A DNA stretch of 64,000 bases from Burkholderiaceae bacterium (GCA_018402635.1 JAGYIP010000005.1:434001-498000); one strand, 5' to 3'; counted from the first letter of the stretch, positions 9,648 to 20,655 are shown. Program-made: numbers and translations. Notes: generated by a model not told the origin, from the letters alone.

Positions 9648-11528
9648 CTAAAGGTTTTCAATGGACTGGCCCGTAAGGGCCTGGGCAACCGCCCGATTCA
9701 TGCGGCGCTCGGCAAACGGGTCAGCAAGCCCGCCAAGGCGCTCAGAGGCTGCTACCAAAGCCTCGCGATCTTGGGATGCACAAACCTTCCTGGCCTGGGT
9801 TATCTCGTTATCTAAGGCCTGCCTCTCCTGCGCACTTAGAAGATCGCCATCTTGCTCAAGGGCTGCAGAGATCGCCTCAATGAGCTGTTCAAGATCAATC
9901 AGCGCCTCTCGAACCGCACGCTGTTGCATATCTTCGCGAGAATGAGCCACTGCCTGCTCGAGCATGCTGGCAATCTCGTCATCTGTAAGCCCATACGAAG
10001 GACGCACTTCAATTTGAGCCGAGACGCCTGAGCGTGTTTCAAGCGCTGAGACCTGCAAAAGCCCGTCCGCATCCACCTGGAAAGTGATTCGGATACGCGC
10101 GGCACCCGCCACCATGGGTGGAATACCCTTGAGTTCAAACCGGGCAAGCGAGCGACAGTCGGCGACCGTTTCACGCTCGCCCTGCACCACATGAATGGCT
10201 ATTGACGTCTGTCCGTCCTTAAAGGTTGTGAACTCTTGAGCACGTGCCACCGGAATGGGCGTGTTGCGCGGAAGAATTCGCTCAGCGAGCCCTCCCATGG
10301 TCTCAATACCGAGGCTTAAGGCAAGCACATCAAGAAGCAGCCAGCCATCGCTAGCAAGGGCATTGCCTGCCAGAAGATGGGCCTGCGAGGCTGCCCCAAG
10401 CGCCACAACCTGATCGGGGTCGATGGTGTCTTTCAGGCAGTCACCAAACAGGTGGCCTACAGCCAGCCGAACATTGAGAAGCCGGCTTGACCCCCCCACC
10501 ATGACCACACCTTGCACATCACTGGGACTGAGACGGGCATCTTGAAGGGTCTGACGACAAGCGGTAAGAGCCCTTTCAACAAGCTCCATGGTTAGGCTGG
10601 CAAACCCCTGACGAGAGACTGCAAGCGTCAGCCTGGTCTGAGCATCGAGCTCGAAGACTTCAGAGATTTCTTTCGTATCGGAATCAAGCTCGAGTAAGGC
10701 CTCTTTGCTTGACCGCGCAAGCCCAAGCAGAGCACGCCACTGAGCGTGCTCAAGCTTGTCTGGCGAGAGCCCGTGAGCAGACAGCCATGCCTGGGCAAGC
10801 AGGCGGTCGAAGTCATCGCCGCCAAGCTGCGAATCACCCCCTGTTGCCACCACTTCAAAGACACCCTGGGTTAACTTAAGAACGGAAACATCGAAGGTGC
10901 CACCACCGAGGTCGAAGACAACGTAGGTGCCCTCAGCGCCCGTCTCAAGGCCATAGGCCAAGGCTGCAGCCGTTGGCTCGTTAAGTAGCCGAAAGACATG
11001 GATGCCCGCAAGCCGAGCCGCATCTTTCGTGGCCTGCCGCTGGGCATCGTCAAAATAGGCAGGCACGGTAATGACAGCGCCCACAATTTCATCGGCCAAG
11101 GCTCTTTCAGCCGTGCGCCTTAGTGCCTTAAGAATTTCAGCAGAGACTTCAACCGGCGACTGCAACCCCTGCACGGTTGGAATAAAAGGCATGCCCATTG
11201 ACTCGTCATCGGCCTGCAGCTCAAAGGGCAGACGAATGGCGCGAACATCGGAGAGGCTGCGGCCCATAATGCGTTTGACCGAGGAGACGATGGACCTGGT
11301 TGGCTGACTTAAGGCATGGATATCGCCAACTGAAACCGCGCCATCAGCCTCATACACAACCACGGACGGCAGAATGGGACGGTTGTTTTCGTCCTTCAAT
11401 ACCTCGGGAGAGCCTGAACGAACCGCAGCAACCAGAGAGTTCGTCGTGCCGAGGTCTATGCCTACCGCAAGCCGCCGTTGATGAGGAAGGCTTGTTTCAC
11501 CGGGTTCCGAAATTTGCAGAAGTGCCAT
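9648..11528 (-). CDS. hscA: HscA, Hsp70-type chaperone for Fe-S cluster transfer
   Basis: Specialised Hsp70 that works with HscB to release the cluster from IscU; 626 residues. The ATPase domain shows [15 protein letters not shown] near the N-terminus, [44 protein letters not shown] and [10 protein letters not shown]. The substrate-binding domain begins at about residue 390 ([20 protein letters not shown]). The start is ATG at 11528, one base after the hscB stop codon region, so the genes are tightly coupled. Distinguished from DnaK by the operon and the shorter C-terminus. Confidence 0.96.
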   Translation of the reverse strand: MALLQISEPGETSLPHQRRLAVGIDLGTTNSLVAAVRSGSPEVLKDENNRPILPSVVVYEADGAVSVGDIHALSQPTRSIVSSVKRIMGRSLSDVRAIRLPFELQADDESMGMPFIPTVQGLQSPVEVSAEILKALRRTAERALADEIVGAVITVPAYFDDAQRQATKDAARLAGIHVFRLLNEPTAAALAYGLETGAEGTYVVFDLGGGTFDVSVLKLTQGVFEVVATGGDSQLGGDDFDRLLAQAWLSAHGLSPDKLEHAQWRALLGLARSSKEALLELDSDTKEISEVFELDAQTRLTLAVSRQGFASLTMELVERALTACRQTLQDARLSPSDVQGVVMVGGSSRLLNVRLAVGHLFGDCLKDTIDPDQVVALGAASQAHLLAGNALASDGWLLLDVLALSLGIETMGGLAERILPRNTPIPVARAQEFTTFKDGQTSIAIHVVQGERETVADCRSLARFELKGIPPMVAGAARIRITFQVDADGLLQVSALETRSGVSAQIEVRPSYGLTDDEIASMLEQAVAHSREDMQQRAVREALIDLEQLIEAISAALEQDGDLLSAQERQALDNEITQARKVCASQDREALVAASERLGGLADPFAERRMNRAVAQALTGQSIENL

Positions 11529-11529
11529 A

Positions 11530-12087
11530 TTAGAGTGGGGGGCCCTGGTGGGGTAAAGACTGTTCGAATCGTTCAAGAAACATAAGCGACTGAATACTCT
11601 GCTTTACCGAATCCGCCGTGCTTTCTGGCACGGGAAATACGCAAAGAAGCACAGAAAGCTCGTTGTGAATTTGACTAAGCTGGATACCAAGCTGGGCACG
11701 AAGCAGGACTGCAGCCTGGGAGTAGGCCTGTTGCCCCTGCGACTTCGCCTCATCAAGCTTCTCTCGCCAGGCCATTTGCTGTTCCAGAAAGGCAAGAGGG
11801 ACCTTAGCCGAAACCTCTGGGTCGAGTTGAAAGCCTGAGAGCTCCATGAGGTACAGGGCGCGTTTCAGCGGAGAAGAGAGCGTCTGGTAAGCCTCATTCA
11901 CCCGGGTAGACATTTCCACTGCCAAGCGCCTGGAAGAGCTAAGGCCTTCAGAGGCCACCTTGTCTGGGTGAACCACTGCCTGAAGGCGCTTCCATGATTC
12001 CTCAAGCGCCCGAGGCTCAAGACCAAACCCTGGCGCAATGCCAAAAAGCTCAAAAAAATTCTTTTGAAGCAGACCCGTAGAACTCAC
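11530..12087 (-). CDS. hscB: HscB, J-domain co-chaperone
   Basis: J-protein that delivers IscU to HscA and stimulates its ATPase; 185 residues. The J domain covers about residues 8-80, starting [12 protein letters not shown], with the diagnostic HPD in VVHPDKVA. The C-terminal helical IscU-binding domain follows ([17 protein letters not shown]). The only sensible start is the GTG at 12087 ([14 protein letters not shown]), four bases after the iscA stop; a longer ATG reading lies wholly inside iscA and has no homology. Confidence 0.93.
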   Translation of the reverse strand: MSSTGLLQKNFFELFGIAPGFGLEPRALEESWKRLQAVVHPDKVASEGLSSSRRLAVEMSTRVNEAYQTLSSPLKRALYLMELSGFQLDPEVSAKVPLAFLEQQMAWREKLDEAKSQGQQAYSQAAVLLRAQLGIQLSQIHNELSVLLCVFPVPESTADSVKQSIQSLMFLERFEQSLPHQGPPL

Positions 12088-12091
12088 GCAG

Positions 12092-12415
12092 CTAGACCTG
12101 GAAAGACTCGCCGCAGCCGCACTCGCTCTTGACATTTGGGTTGTTGAATTTGAACCCCTCGTTCAACCCCTCACGGGCGAAGTCGAGCTCTGTGCCATCG
12201 ATAAAAGGCAGGCTCTTCGGGTCAACAAAGACGGTGACGCCATGGCTTGCAAACGCAATGTCTTCTGGAATGGGAGCGTCGACAAACTCAAGCTTGTAGG
12301 CAAGGCCCGAGCAGCCTGTGGTGTGTATTCCCAGGCGAATACCCGAGCCCTTGCCCCGCCGCTCAATAAAGCGGCTGACATGCTGAGCCGCCTTTTCAGT
12401 TAGTGAGATTGCCAT
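12092..12415 (-). CDS. iscA: IscA, A-type Fe-S carrier
   Basis: A-type carrier that moves clusters from the scaffold to apo-proteins; 107 residues. The three conserved cysteines are in [13 protein letters not shown] and in ECGCGESF at the C-terminus. Start ATG at 12415 ([15 protein letters not shown]). The coding region overlaps the 3' end of iscU by 20 bases, which suggests translational coupling. Confidence 0.96.
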   Translation of the reverse strand: MAISLTEKAAQHVSRFIERRGKGSGIRLGIHTTGCSGLAYKLEFVDAPIPEDIAFASHGVTVFVDPKSLPFIDGTELDFAREGLNEGFKFNNPNVKSECGCGESFQV

Positions 12416-12788
12416 GCTTTTTCTTGTAGTCTTCAATGGCTGCCTTAATGGCATCCTCAGCAAGGATTGAACAATGGATTTTAACCGGGGGCAAGGAGAG
12501 CTCGCTTGCGATTTCGGTGTTCTTAAGCGACATAGCCTGATCGAGCGTTTTACCCTTCACCCATTCCGTAACCAGCGACGAGGACGCAATAGCCGACCCA
12601 CAACCATAGGTTTTAAAACGTGCATCTTGAATGACACCATTGTCACCGACGCGAATTTGAAGCTTCATCACATCGCCGCATGCCGGTGCTCCGACCATTC
12701 CCGTACCAACGGTTGGATCGTCTTTGTCGAGTGACCCAACATTTCTTGGGTTTTCGTAGTGGTCAATTACTTTTTCACTGTATGCCAT
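12396..12788 (-). CDS. iscU: IscU, Fe-S cluster scaffold
   Basis: Scaffold on which IscS builds clusters; 130 residues. Ligands are present: GAPACGD (Cys and Asp), [13 protein letters not shown], and the HscA-recognition motif [15 protein letters not shown], containing LPPVK and the third cysteine. Clear start ATG at 12788 with GGGGGTTGC upstream on the coding strand. Lies between iscS and iscA. Confidence 0.97.
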   Translation of the reverse strand: MAYSEKVIDHYENPRNVGSLDKDDPTVGTGMVGAPACGDVMKLQIRVGDNGVIQDARFKTYGCGSAIASSSLVTEWVKGKTLDQAMSLKNTEIASELSLPPVKIHCSILAEDAIKAAIEDYKKKHGNLTN

Positions 12789-12858
12789 TGCAACCCCCTT
12801 GCATGAATTAATTAGATAGATAAGCCTGTGCTAGTCAAGAAAGTAACAGTAATACGCG

Positions 12859-14067
12859 CTAATGCGCTGCCCACTTGATGGTGCTGAGATCGACGCCCTC
12901 TTGCACCAGCTCCCACAACGGTGACATTTCACGAAGCCTCTCCACCTTTTCTTTAAGCAGTTCAACGGCAAAATCGACATCGGCCTCGGTCGTAAAGCGA
13001 CCGATTGAAAAACGAATGGACGAATGGGCAAGCTCATCGCTTCGGCCCAGAGCCCTAAGCACGTACGAGGGTTCAAGGCTTGCGCTGGTGCAGGCAGACC
13101 CGGACGACACTGCGATGTCTTTAATTGCCATAAGTAGCGATTCACCCTCGACATAGTTAAAACTTACGTTGAGGTTATGCGGCACACGGCGTTCGAGATC
13201 GCCGTTTAAATACACCGCATCGATGGTTGAAAGGCCCGCCCAGAGTCGGTCGCGAAGCATTCGAATACGGTCGTTCTCAACGGCCATTTCCATGCGTGCA
13301 AGCTCAAAGGCAGCCCCCATACCAACAATTTGATGCGTGGGAAGCGTACCGGAGCGCATGCCACGCTCGTGGCCACCACCATGAATAAGCGGTTCAAGCC
13401 GGACGCGCGGCTTACGCCGAACAAACAAAGCCCCCATGCCCTTTGGCCCATAGGTTTTATGAGCAGAAAACGACATAAGGTCCACCTTAAGTTCGGCAAG
13501 ATTAATAACCACCTTGCCTGTAGCCTGGGCACTGTCAACGTGGAGAATAATTCCGCGTTCACGACAGAACTCCCCGAGACGGGGGATGTCTTGAATGACC
13601 CCAATCTCGTTATTTACGAACATTACCGAGACCAGAATGGTGTCTTTTCTGACGGCCTGCTCAAAAACCTGAAAGTCGATAAGCCCGTCGTCTTGGACTT
13701 CAAGGTAGGTAACCTCAAAGCCCTCACGCTCAAGCTCTCGGCAGGTGTCGAGGGTTGCCTTATGCTCGGTTTTGGCTGTAATAATGTGTCGCCCACGCTC
13801 TTTGTAGAAATGCGCTGCCCCCTTGAGAGCTAGGTTGATCGACTCGGTGGCGCCCGATGTCCAGACAATTTCCTTCGCGTCAGCGTTCACAAGTGCTGCA
13901 ACCTGCCGCCGAGCGTTTTCAACGGCCTCCTCGGCCCGCCAGCCAAAAGCATGACTACGTGAAGCGGGGTTACCAAATTCTTCCCTTAAGAAGGGAATCA
14001 TCTGGTCTACAACCCGCTGATCGATAGGCGTTGTAGAGGAGTAGTCGAGATAAATAGGGAGCTGCAT
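12859..14067 (-). CDS. iscS: IscS, cysteine desulfurase
   Basis: PLP enzyme that takes sulfur from cysteine for Fe-S clusters and tRNA thiolation; 402 residues. PLP lysine in [16 protein letters not shown] (about residue 205) and the active-site loop cysteine in [14 protein letters not shown] (about 327) are in place. It also has [10 protein letters not shown] and [10 protein letters not shown]. Group I NifS/IscS type by its long loop. Gaps: 17 bases after iscR and 70 bases before iscU. Confidence 0.97.
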   Translation of the reverse strand: MQLPIYLDYSSTTPIDQRVVDQMIPFLREEFGNPASRSHAFGWRAEEAVENARRQVAALVNADAKEIVWTSGATESINLALKGAAHFYKERGRHIITAKTEHKATLDTCRELEREGFEVTYLEVQDDGLIDFQVFEQAVRKDTILVSVMFVNNEIGVIQDIPRLGEFCRERGIILHVDSAQATGKVVINLAELKVDLMSFSAHKTYGPKGMGALFVRRKPRVRLEPLIHGGGHERGMRSGTLPTHQIVGMGAAFELARMEMAVENDRIRMLRDRLWAGLSTIDAVYLNGDLERRVPHNLNVSFNYVEGESLLMAIKDIAVSSGSACTSASLEPSYVLRALGRSDELAHSSIRFSIGRFTTEADVDFAVELLKEKVERLREMSPLWELVQEGVDLSTIKWAAH

Positions 14068-14084
14068 TCAGTTTCCTTTGGGAA

Positions 14085-14609
14085 TCAGGGGTTGGCCACA
14101 GCGCTGGGTGCTGAGTTGCGTGCCTTGGGCATGTGTGCAGAATCGCGCTCTTCACGAAAGAGCACATGCCGCGTCACACTGCCTTCGACAACACCATGGG
14201 TTTTCTGCTTCTGCTCGTCCACCAGGTCGTGCAAGGAGACGGAGTCTAGAAAATCAACCATGTGACGGTTCAGACTTGCCCATAACTCATGGGTCATGCA
14301 GACCTGATCTTCATGGCAGTTCTGCTTGCCGCCACACTGGGTGGCATCAAGCGGTTCATCCACCGCATAAATAATGTCGGCCACGGTGATGTCTTTGGAG
14401 GAGCGGGCAAGCCGGTAACCGCCACCCGGCCCACGCATCGACTCCACCAGCTCATGCCGTCGAAGCCGGCCAAAGAGCTGTTCGAGATAAGAAAGCGAGA
14501 TCTTCTGGCGCTGGCTGATTGCAGACAGTGTCACCGGACCCTTCTCGTGACGAAGCCCCAAGTCAATCATTGCAGTAACGGCAAAACGACCTTTGGTTGT
14601 CAGACGCAT
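14085..14609 (-). CDS. iscR: IscR, Rrf2-family Fe-S-sensing regulator
   Basis: Represses the isc operon when it holds a [2Fe-2S] cluster; 174 residues. Winged helix in residues 1-65 (LSYLEQLFGRLRRHELVESM, GPGGGYRLAR). Cluster cysteines are C92, C98 and C104 with H107, the IscR arrangement. The C-terminal tail after about residue 135 is variable. First gene of the operon, directly downstream of a promoter and a match to the type I IscR operator, so autoregulation is expected. Confidence 0.97.
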   Translation of the reverse strand: MRLTTKGRFAVTAMIDLGLRHEKGPVTLSAISQRQKISLSYLEQLFGRLRRHELVESMRGPGGGYRLARSSKDITVADIIYAVDEPLDATQCGGKQNCHEDQVCMTHELWASLNRHMVDFLDSVSLHDLVDEQKQKTHGVVEGSVTRHVLFREERDSAHMPKARNSAPSAVANP

Positions 14610-14651
14610 AGCACTCTCTCCGTTTTATGTACCCAAAAAATTTTTCAGCTA

Positions 14652-14701
14652 ATTCCCGACTAATTTGGTAGGAGTATAGAGAAGTTGATTGAAATACTCA
14701 A
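14652..14701 (-). promoter_or_regulatory. isc operon promoter with IscR type I operator
   Basis: Read on the minus strand: -35 TTGAGT (14701-14696), a 17-base spacer and -10 TATACT (14678-14673). Overlapping the -10 and running downstream (14677-14652) is ATACTCCTACCAAATTAG followed by TCGGGAAT, a close match to the E. coli IscR type I site (right half TAGTCGGGAAT is essentially perfect). This places repression by [2Fe-2S]-IscR at the start of transcription. Confidence 0.8.
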
Positions 14702-14712
14702 CTATTGGGCAT

Positions 14713-14740
14713 AAAAAACCCCGGAAAAGGCCGGGGTTTT
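14713..14740 (-). terminator. Intrinsic terminator, usable in both directions
   Basis: AAAAACCCCGG and CCGGGGTTTTT form a perfect stem with an AAAAGG loop, flanked by A and T runs on both sides. It ends transcription from the phosphatase gene at 14790 and insulates the isc promoter just downstream. Confidence 0.85.
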
Positions 14741-14789
14741 TAAAAGGCAGACACTCTGCTGCATCCACTAAACGCCACCAGGAGCCCGG

Positions 14790-15347
14790 TTAGGCGGCAG
14801 CCACCATGCTTGCCCGACGACGGACCACTTCCATGAGGCCATTGCAGGCGTCCTCGATGTAATCGAGAGCCTGCTCGAAGCCTTGGGCCCCACCATGGTA
14901 GGGGTCGTTGATGGTTGCTGCCTCGTACTCGGTCGCAAAGCGCATAAGCAGCTGCAGCTTGTGCTGAAGCCCTCGGGGCGCCGTTCGTTGAAGCAAGGCC
15001 AGGTTGTCCCAGTCCATGGCAAGGATGTAGTCGTATTCGCTAAAGTCGGCCATCTCTACCTTGCGGGCGGAGTGATCGGAGAGGTCGTAGCCACGCTTTT
15101 GCGAAGCGGATGCGGCCCTGGGGTCAGCCGCCTCGCCAACGTGGAATGCATGGGTACCGGCCGAGTCGGCCTGCACAAGGTCGGATAGACCCGATGCCTT
15201 CACCATGGAATCGAACACGGCCTTCGCCATTGGCGAGCGGCAGATGTTGCCCATGCAGACAAAGAGAACACGGGTCTTGATGCCCAGCGACTTCGAAGGC
15301 TTGTTGAGGGAGGTCTCAACCTTTTTTGTTGTCGTCGAACGCGTCAT
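14790..15347 (-). CDS. Low-molecular-weight protein-tyrosine phosphatase
   Basis: LMW-PTP family, 185 residues. The catalytic P-loop C-x5-R is CMGNICRS at residues 31-38, and the general-acid aspartate lies in NDPYHGG. The family normally has about 155 residues; this has a 25-residue lysine/serine-rich N-terminal extension (TRSTTTKKVETSLNK), so the true start may be internal. Cytosolic. In Burkholderiales this gene is commonly found next to iscR, as here. A polysaccharide-type Wzb role is not supported by the neighbours. Confidence 0.9.
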   Translation of the reverse strand: MTRSTTTKKVETSLNKPSKSLGIKTRVLFVCMGNICRSPMAKAVFDSMVKASGLSDLVQADSAGTHAFHVGEAADPRAASASQKRGYDLSDHSARKVEMADFSEYDYILAMDWDNLALLQRTAPRGLQHKLQLLMRFATEYEAATINDPYHGGAQGFEQALDYIEDACNGLMEVVRRRASMVAAA

Positions 15348-15374
15348 TTTTCTAGGTTTCCTTATAGTTAAAAA

Positions 15375-17476
15375 CTATGCGGCTCGCATGCCCGAGGCAG
15401 GAGGTGGCAGGTCTGCCGCACTGGGAGGTACTTCAACTTGATCACGGAGCGCACCGGCCCCGAAGGCCCTGTGTTTGAGACGCGCAAGCTCATCGCGAGT
15501 CTTTGCTGCCTTTTCAAACTCCAGGTTTCGCGCAAACTCGAGCATTTTTTTCTCGAGCTGCACGATTTCTTTTGCCAATGCCTTCTCAGACAAAGGCTCT
15601 GCAGCATGGTGATCGGCTAAGGCCAGGGACGATGCACCCTCGCGTACGTCGGCGCCCGAGCGAACAATGCCATCGATAAGCTCGCGCACCTCTTTGATGA
15701 CGGAGGTTGGAACGATGCCATGCTGCAGATTGAACTCGGTCTGCCTCTGGCGTCGACGGTTGGTCTCTTCGATGGCCCTGTTCATTGAGTTTGTATGCCG
15801 GTCAGCATACAAAATAGCCTTACCGTTGAGGTTGCGAGCCGCTCGCCCAATGGTTTGAATAAGACTGCGCTCGGAGCGCAAAAACCCTCTTTATCGGCAT
15901 CGAGAATCGCAACAAGGGAGACCTCGGGAAGATCGAGCCCCTCGCGTAGAAGGTTAATGCCAACCAGCACATCGAACTGACCAAGCCGAAGGTCGCGCAG
16001 AATTTCAACCCGCTCCACCGTATCGATGTCGGAATGAAGATAGCGAACTGCCACCTGGTTCTCGGCCAGGTAGTCAGTGAGGTCTTCAGCCATTCGTTTG
16101 GTCAGGGTGGTGACGAGAACACGCTCGCGACGCTCGACCCTTAGCCGAATTTCAGAAAGCAGGTCGTCCACCTGGGTTCGGGCGGGACGAACCTCGAGTT
16201 CGGGGTCGATTAGCCCCGTGGGCCGAACAAGCTGCTCGATGACCGCACCTTCGGACTTCTGAAGCTCGTAGTCGGCCGGGGTGGCCGAGACAAAAATGGC
16301 CTGCCGAAGCTTGGGCTCGAACTCATCGAATCGAAGAGGTCGGTTGTCGAGTGCCGATGGCAGCCGAAAGCCGTAATTCACAAGTGTTTCCTTGCGCGAG
16401 CGATCGCCTCGGTACATGCCACCCAACTGCCCAACCATGACATGGCTTTCATCAAGAAAGATAAGGGCGTCCGAGGGGAGGTAGTCGAGCAAGGTTGGGG
16501 GTGCCTCACCGGGTGCAGCCCCAGAGAAGTGGCGTGAGTAGTTCTCAATGCCCCTACAAAACCCAAGCTCGCCAAGCATTTCAAGGTCGAAACGGGTGCG
16601 CTGCTCGAGCCTTTGCGCCTCGACGAGCTTGCCATCTTTGACAAACTCAGCCACCCGTTCGGTAAGTTCTTGCTTAATAGTTTCAATGGCCCGCAGCACG
16701 ACCTCGCGGGGCGTAACGTAATGAGACGAGGGGTAGACCACAAAACGGGAGACCTTTTGACGAATACGCCCCGTTAGAGGATCGAAGAGCTGCAAAGACT
16801 CCACCTGATCGTCAAAAAGCTCTACGCGCACCGCAAGCTCTGCATGCTCGGAGGGGAAGATATCGACGGTATCGCCACGCACCCGGAAACTGCCGCGAAC
16901 GAACTCCATGTCGTTGCGTCGGTATTGCATACGGACAAGTTGCGCAATGACTTCTCGCAGCGACAGTTTGTCGCCTGCGCGCAGGCCCAAGACCATGGCG
17001 TGGTAGTCGGCTGGGTTGCCTATGCCATAAATGCAAGAGACTGTCGCCACGATGATGGTGTCACGCCGTTCAAGCAGCGATTTTGTTGCCGAAAGACGCA
17101 TCTGCTCGATGTGCTCGTTGATGGCGGAGTCTTTTTCAATAAAAAGATCGCGCTGGGGCACATAGGCTTCTGGCTGGTAGTAGTCGTAATAGGACACGAA
17201 GTACTCGACGGCATTCTTTGGAAAAAACTCGCGCATCTCAGAATAAAGCTGTGCGGCAAGGGTTTTATTAGGAGCCAGAATGAGCGCTGGGCGACCAAAC
17301 TCGGCAATGACATTAGCCATGGTGAAGGTCTTGCCCGATCCCGTAACCCCCAGAAGGGTTTGGAAGACGAGCCCATCCCTCACCCCTTGAATAAGTGCGT
17401 CAATGGCCTGGGGTTGGTCTCCGGAAGGACGAAACCCACTGACCAGATGAAACGGGCTAAGTGTTTGAACCGACAT
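15375..17476 (-). CDS. uvrB: UvrB, excinuclease ABC subunit B (one frameshift)
   Basis: Damage-verifying helicase subunit of nucleotide excision repair; about 700 residues when corrected. Walker [14 protein letters not shown], the beta-hairpin [25 protein letters not shown] and the C-terminal UVR motif ([20 protein letters not shown]) are all present. The frame breaks at the A5 run 15880-15884 on the plus strand (T5 on the coding strand): adding one T gives [20 protein letters not shown], the invariant helicase motif VI region. A one-base deletion in a homopolymer is typical of consensus error. Divergent from the aminotransferase at 17633. Confidence 0.92.
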
Positions 17477-17632
17477 GCTAAACTTGATGAAATTCGCAGA
17501 TAGAAGCGACGAGAATTGTTACAAAATCGTGATACAACTCTAGAACACGAGTCCTATTTTCGCTTGGCTTGCACTAAATTTCCATGCTTTTTTTTTACGC
17601 CTATTCCTTGACATTTCACTCCTCTTCTGATT

Positions 17633-18856
17633 ATGCCCGCCCTCGCCCCCTCCCCCTCTCCCTTTGCCAGTGTTGAACAAGCAGCCCGCGACCCCATTCT
17701 TGGGCTTACCGAGGCTTTCCATAAAGATTCCCGGCCAATTAAGGTCAATCTGGGGGTCGGCGTCTACCTGACCGAGGCGGGCAAGGTTCCGCTTCTTCAA
17801 TGCGTCCACCAGGCTGAAGAGGCCCTTGCTGCCGCAGCCCTTGCTAAAAACTACCTTCCGATCGACGGAGCACCGGTTTATAACAAGGCGGTTCGCGAGC
17901 TGCTTTTTGGCTCCAACAGCCCACTTATTGCAACCAACAGGGTTGTCACCGTTGAAACCTTGGGAGGAACAGGGGGCCTAAAGGTTGGTGCCGACTACCT
18001 AAGACGCCTACTGCCTAAGAGCAAGGTTGCAATTAGCAACCCCAGCTGGGAAAACCACCGCGCCATTTTTGAGATGGCAGGCTTTGAAGTGGTGAATTAC
18101 CACTATTACGACCCCGTAAGCCGTGGCGTCGATTTCGAGGCCATGTGCAGCAGTCTTTCAAGCCTACCCCAGGGCACCATTGCGGTGCTGCACGGCTGTT
18201 GCCACAACCCTACAGGCGCCGACCTTGAAGAGTCCCAGTGGGATACGGTTATTGGCCTATGCGCCGAAAAAGGCTTATTTCCTTTCCTCGACATGGCCTA
18301 CCAGGGTTTTTGGAAAGGCCTTGAAGAAGACACGCTTGCGGTTCGTAAGTTTGCCGACTCCGGCCTCTCCTTTATGGTCTCCAACTCATTCTCAAAATCC
18401 TTGTCGCTATATGGCGAGCGCGTGGGCGCGCTGTCAATCGTTACGGGTAATGCTACCGAGACAGCCAATGTCCTTAGCCAGATCAAGCGCACCATTCGTA
18501 CAAACTACTCAAACCCGCCCACCCATGGTGGCGCCATCGTGGCATCTATTCTTAACAGCCCCGGCCTGCGCGCCCTCTGGGAGACTGAACTTACCGAGAT
18601 GCGTGAGCGTATTCGTACGATGAGGCATGAGCTTGTGAAGGGCATTGAGGCACTTAAGGTGGCACAAGATTTTTCTTTCGTAACACGCCAAAACGGAATG
18701 TTTAGCTACTCCGGGCTTAATGCCGAACAGGTCGAGTCTCTTCAGACCCAATACGGAATTTACGCCCTTAGTACGGGGCGCATTTGTGTTGCCGCCCTTA
18801 ACAGCAAAAACGTGGGTTATGTCTGCGAGGCCATTGCAGACGTGGTTAAGCAGTAA
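17633..18856 (+). CDS. tyrB: Aromatic/aspartate aminotransferase (class I)
   Basis: PLP aminotransferase, 407 residues, of the AspC/TyrB group. Motifs: NLGVGVYLTEAGKVPLL, TLGGTGGLKVGADYL, NPSWENHRAIFEMAG, CCHNPTGADL, LDMAYQGFWKG, the PLP lysine in SNSFSKSLSLYGERVGAL, and RICVAALNSKN near the end with the substrate arginine. It makes aromatic amino acids or aspartate from 2-oxo acids. Divergent from uvrB, a conserved Burkholderiales pair. Weak ribosome site before the ATG at 17633. tyrB rather than aspC is an inference from context. Confidence 0.88.
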   Translation: MPALAPSPSPFASVEQAARDPILGLTEAFHKDSRPIKVNLGVGVYLTEAGKVPLLQCVHQAEEALAAAALAKNYLPIDGAPVYNKAVRELLFGSNSPLIATNRVVTVETLGGTGGLKVGADYLRRLLPKSKVAISNPSWENHRAIFEMAGFEVVNYHYYDPVSRGVDFEAMCSSLSSLPQGTIAVLHGCCHNPTGADLEESQWDTVIGLCAEKGLFPFLDMAYQGFWKGLEEDTLAVRKFADSGLSFMVSNSFSKSLSLYGERVGALSIVTGNATETANVLSQIKRTIRTNYSNPPTHGGAIVASILNSPGLRALWETELTEMRERIRTMRHELVKGIEALKVAQDFSFVTRQNGMFSYSGLNAEQVESLQTQYGIYALSTGRICVAALNSKNVGYVCEAIADVVKQ

Positions 18857-18868
18857 CTGCTATGGCCG

Positions 18869-19045
18869 TTAACGACTCTTGCAAGACGGATCAAAACCCG
18901 TCTTAAGACGCGCTAACTTTTTTTGTTGCTCTGTCATGGGCTCGTCGCTCGCGGCAACAGGGTCGGGGCAGTCAGGAAGATTCTGACTGCAGCCAACGCC
19001 TGAAAAAAAGACAAGGGTGGTTAACAAGGATAAGAGCAGGCGCAT
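18869..19045 (-). CDS. Small predicted lipoprotein
   Basis: A 58-residue reading from ATG at 19045. It begins RLLLSLLTTLVFFSGVGC, a type II signal peptide with lipobox SGVGC (cysteine at about residue 19), followed by a short polar chain with two further cysteines (LPDCPDP and FDPSCKSR). A longer upstream start has no signal-like features. Resembles the small LptM-like lipoproteins in size and lipobox only; function unknown. Convergent with the aminotransferase. Confidence 0.6.
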   Translation of the reverse strand: MRLLLSLLTTLVFFSGVGCSQNLPDCPDPVAASDEPMTEQQKKLARLKTGFDPSCKSR

Positions 19046-19077
19046 AATAAAATTATAGAAAACATCCCTTAAGCCCA

Positions 19078-20655
19078 ATGATATTAACCCTTCTGGGATT
19101 TGCCTTCGCGTTCGGACTCTTGGCAAGCCGACTTGGCCTGCCTCCTATGGTTGGCTTTCTTGCAGCAGGCTTTGCCTTCAACCATCTTGGTCTTGAAAAG
19201 CCTCCTGAGATCAACTTTATTGCGGACCTGGGCATCACCCTTTTGCTTTTCACAATAGGGCTAAAGCTTAATCTGAGGTCTCTTGCTGCGCCACGAATCT
19301 GGGCTGGGGCCATGGTTCAAATGGTGTTCACAGCCGGTTTCTTTACGGTGGTTCTTCTTCTTGGCCAGAAGCTTAACCCCATCGAAGGCCTGGAGCTTAC
19401 TGGGTTTGCTACTGGGTTAATTGCCTTTGGCCTGGCCTTTTCAAGCACTGTTTTCGTGGTCAAGCTACTGGAAGACCGCGGTGATATTGGAACGCTTTAC
19501 GGGCAGTTGGCCATTGGCCTACTTATTATGCAAGACCTTGTGGCGGTTGTTTACCTTGCCTTTAGCGAGGCGCAATACCCAACCCTGTGGGCCTTATCAC
19601 TTCTTGCGCTACCCTTTGTACGTCTCTTTTTAAACAAACTTCTTAACTTTGTGGGCCATGGGGAGCTTCTTATCCTTACCGGCCTGGCACTTGCGACAGT
19701 TGTTGGCTATTCGTACTTTCATGCCATTGGCATTAAGGGCGACCTTGGTGCCTTGGTGCTTGGGGCTTTATTGGCTAATCACCCTAAATCGTCAGAGCTC
19801 GCCCAGTCACTTTATGGTCTTAAAGAAATCATGCTGGTCGGCTTCTTTTTGTCGATTGGACTTCAGGGCCTTCCTAACGGCGACATAACGCTTGTAGCAC
19901 TTGTTCTTTGCCTTTTACTACCCCTAAAGACCGCCATCTATTTTGGGGTCTTTGCCCTGAGCCGTCTTCCCCTTCGCATCAATGCCCTAGCAAGCCTTAG
20001 CCTTTCAAACTTTTCCGAGTTCGGTCTTATTCTTTGTGCGCTAGCAGCTCGTCAAGGCATCATCCCCGTTGACTGGCTCATCGTGTTTGCTCTGGCACTA
20101 AGCCTTAGCTTTGTCCTGTCTGCAGTAACAAACGCAAAAAGCGAGGCGCTTTATCAGCGCTTTAAGTTTCTAGCCAGGCGCTTTGACTTTGAGAGCAAGG
20201 CCCTTAAAGACCAACGCAAAACCCTGTTGGAGGCCGACATTTTGGTTGTTGGCATGGGACGCGTAGGAGCAGGGGCCTACGATGCGCTTACGACAACTTT
20301 CAGCCATCAAATAATCGGGCTCGACCACAACCCCTCGCGGGTTAACGAGCATGAGGAGTTCGGCCGTAGGGTTATGGTTGCGGATGCATCCGATACAGAT
20401 CTCTGGGCCAACCTGCGCAAGTCCAAGAGACTGCAGATGATTATTCTTGCCATGCCGAACCATCACAACAACATTGCTGCTGCCGAGCAGCTAAGAGCGC
20501 TTCATTTTGAAAGCCTGCTTGTTGCAGTGGCAAAGTTTCCAGAAGAAGTTGAGGAACTGGCTGCCCTTGGGGTTACGTCCTTTAATATGTACTCAGAGGC
20601 TGGGCTAGGACTTGCCCGCCATGCCCTTACCGAACTTCAACTGCGCGAGCCATGA
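19078..20655 (+). CDS. CPA2 family cation:proton antiporter with RCK/TrkA-N domain (YbaL/Kef type)
   Basis: 525 residues. The first about 380 residues hold 12-13 membrane segments in the Na/H exchanger fold (ILTLLGFAFAFGLLASRLGL, TLLLFTIGLKLNLRSL, FSSTVFVVKLLEDRGDIG, LIMQDLVAVVYLAF). The cytoplasmic C-terminus is an NAD-binding TrkA-N domain: DILVVGMGRVGAGAYDAL, then GLDHNPSRVNEHEEFG and DASDTDLWANL. Predicted K+/H+ or Na+/H+ antiporter gated by nucleotide. It overlaps the following DUF971 gene by four bases (ATGA). Confidence 0.85.
   Translation: MILTLLGFAFAFGLLASRLGLPPMVGFLAAGFAFNHLGLEKPPEINFIADLGITLLLFTIGLKLNLRSLAAPRIWAGAMVQMVFTAGFFTVVLLLGQKLNPIEGLELTGFATGLIAFGLAFSSTVFVVKLLEDRGDIGTLYGQLAIGLLIMQDLVAVVYLAFSEAQYPTLWALSLLALPFVRLFLNKLLNFVGHGELLILTGLALATVVGYSYFHAIGIKGDLGALVLGALLANHPKSSELAQSLYGLKEIMLVGFFLSIGLQGLPNGDITLVALVLCLLLPLKTAIYFGVFALSRLPLRINALASLSLSNFSEFGLILCALAARQGIIPVDWLIVFALALSLSFVLSAVTNAKSEALYQRFKFLARRFDFESKALKDQRKTLLEADILVVGMGRVGAGAYDALTTTFSHQIIGLDHNPSRVNEHEEFGRRVMVADASDTDLWANLRKSKRLQMIILAMPNHHNNIAAAEQLRALHFESLLVAVAKFPEEVEELAALGVTSFNMYSEAGLGLARHALTELQLREP

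Noticed and set aside
16844-17503. 219-codon plus-strand frame inside uvrB
   Set aside because: Antisense shadow of a recognised gene; no domain features.
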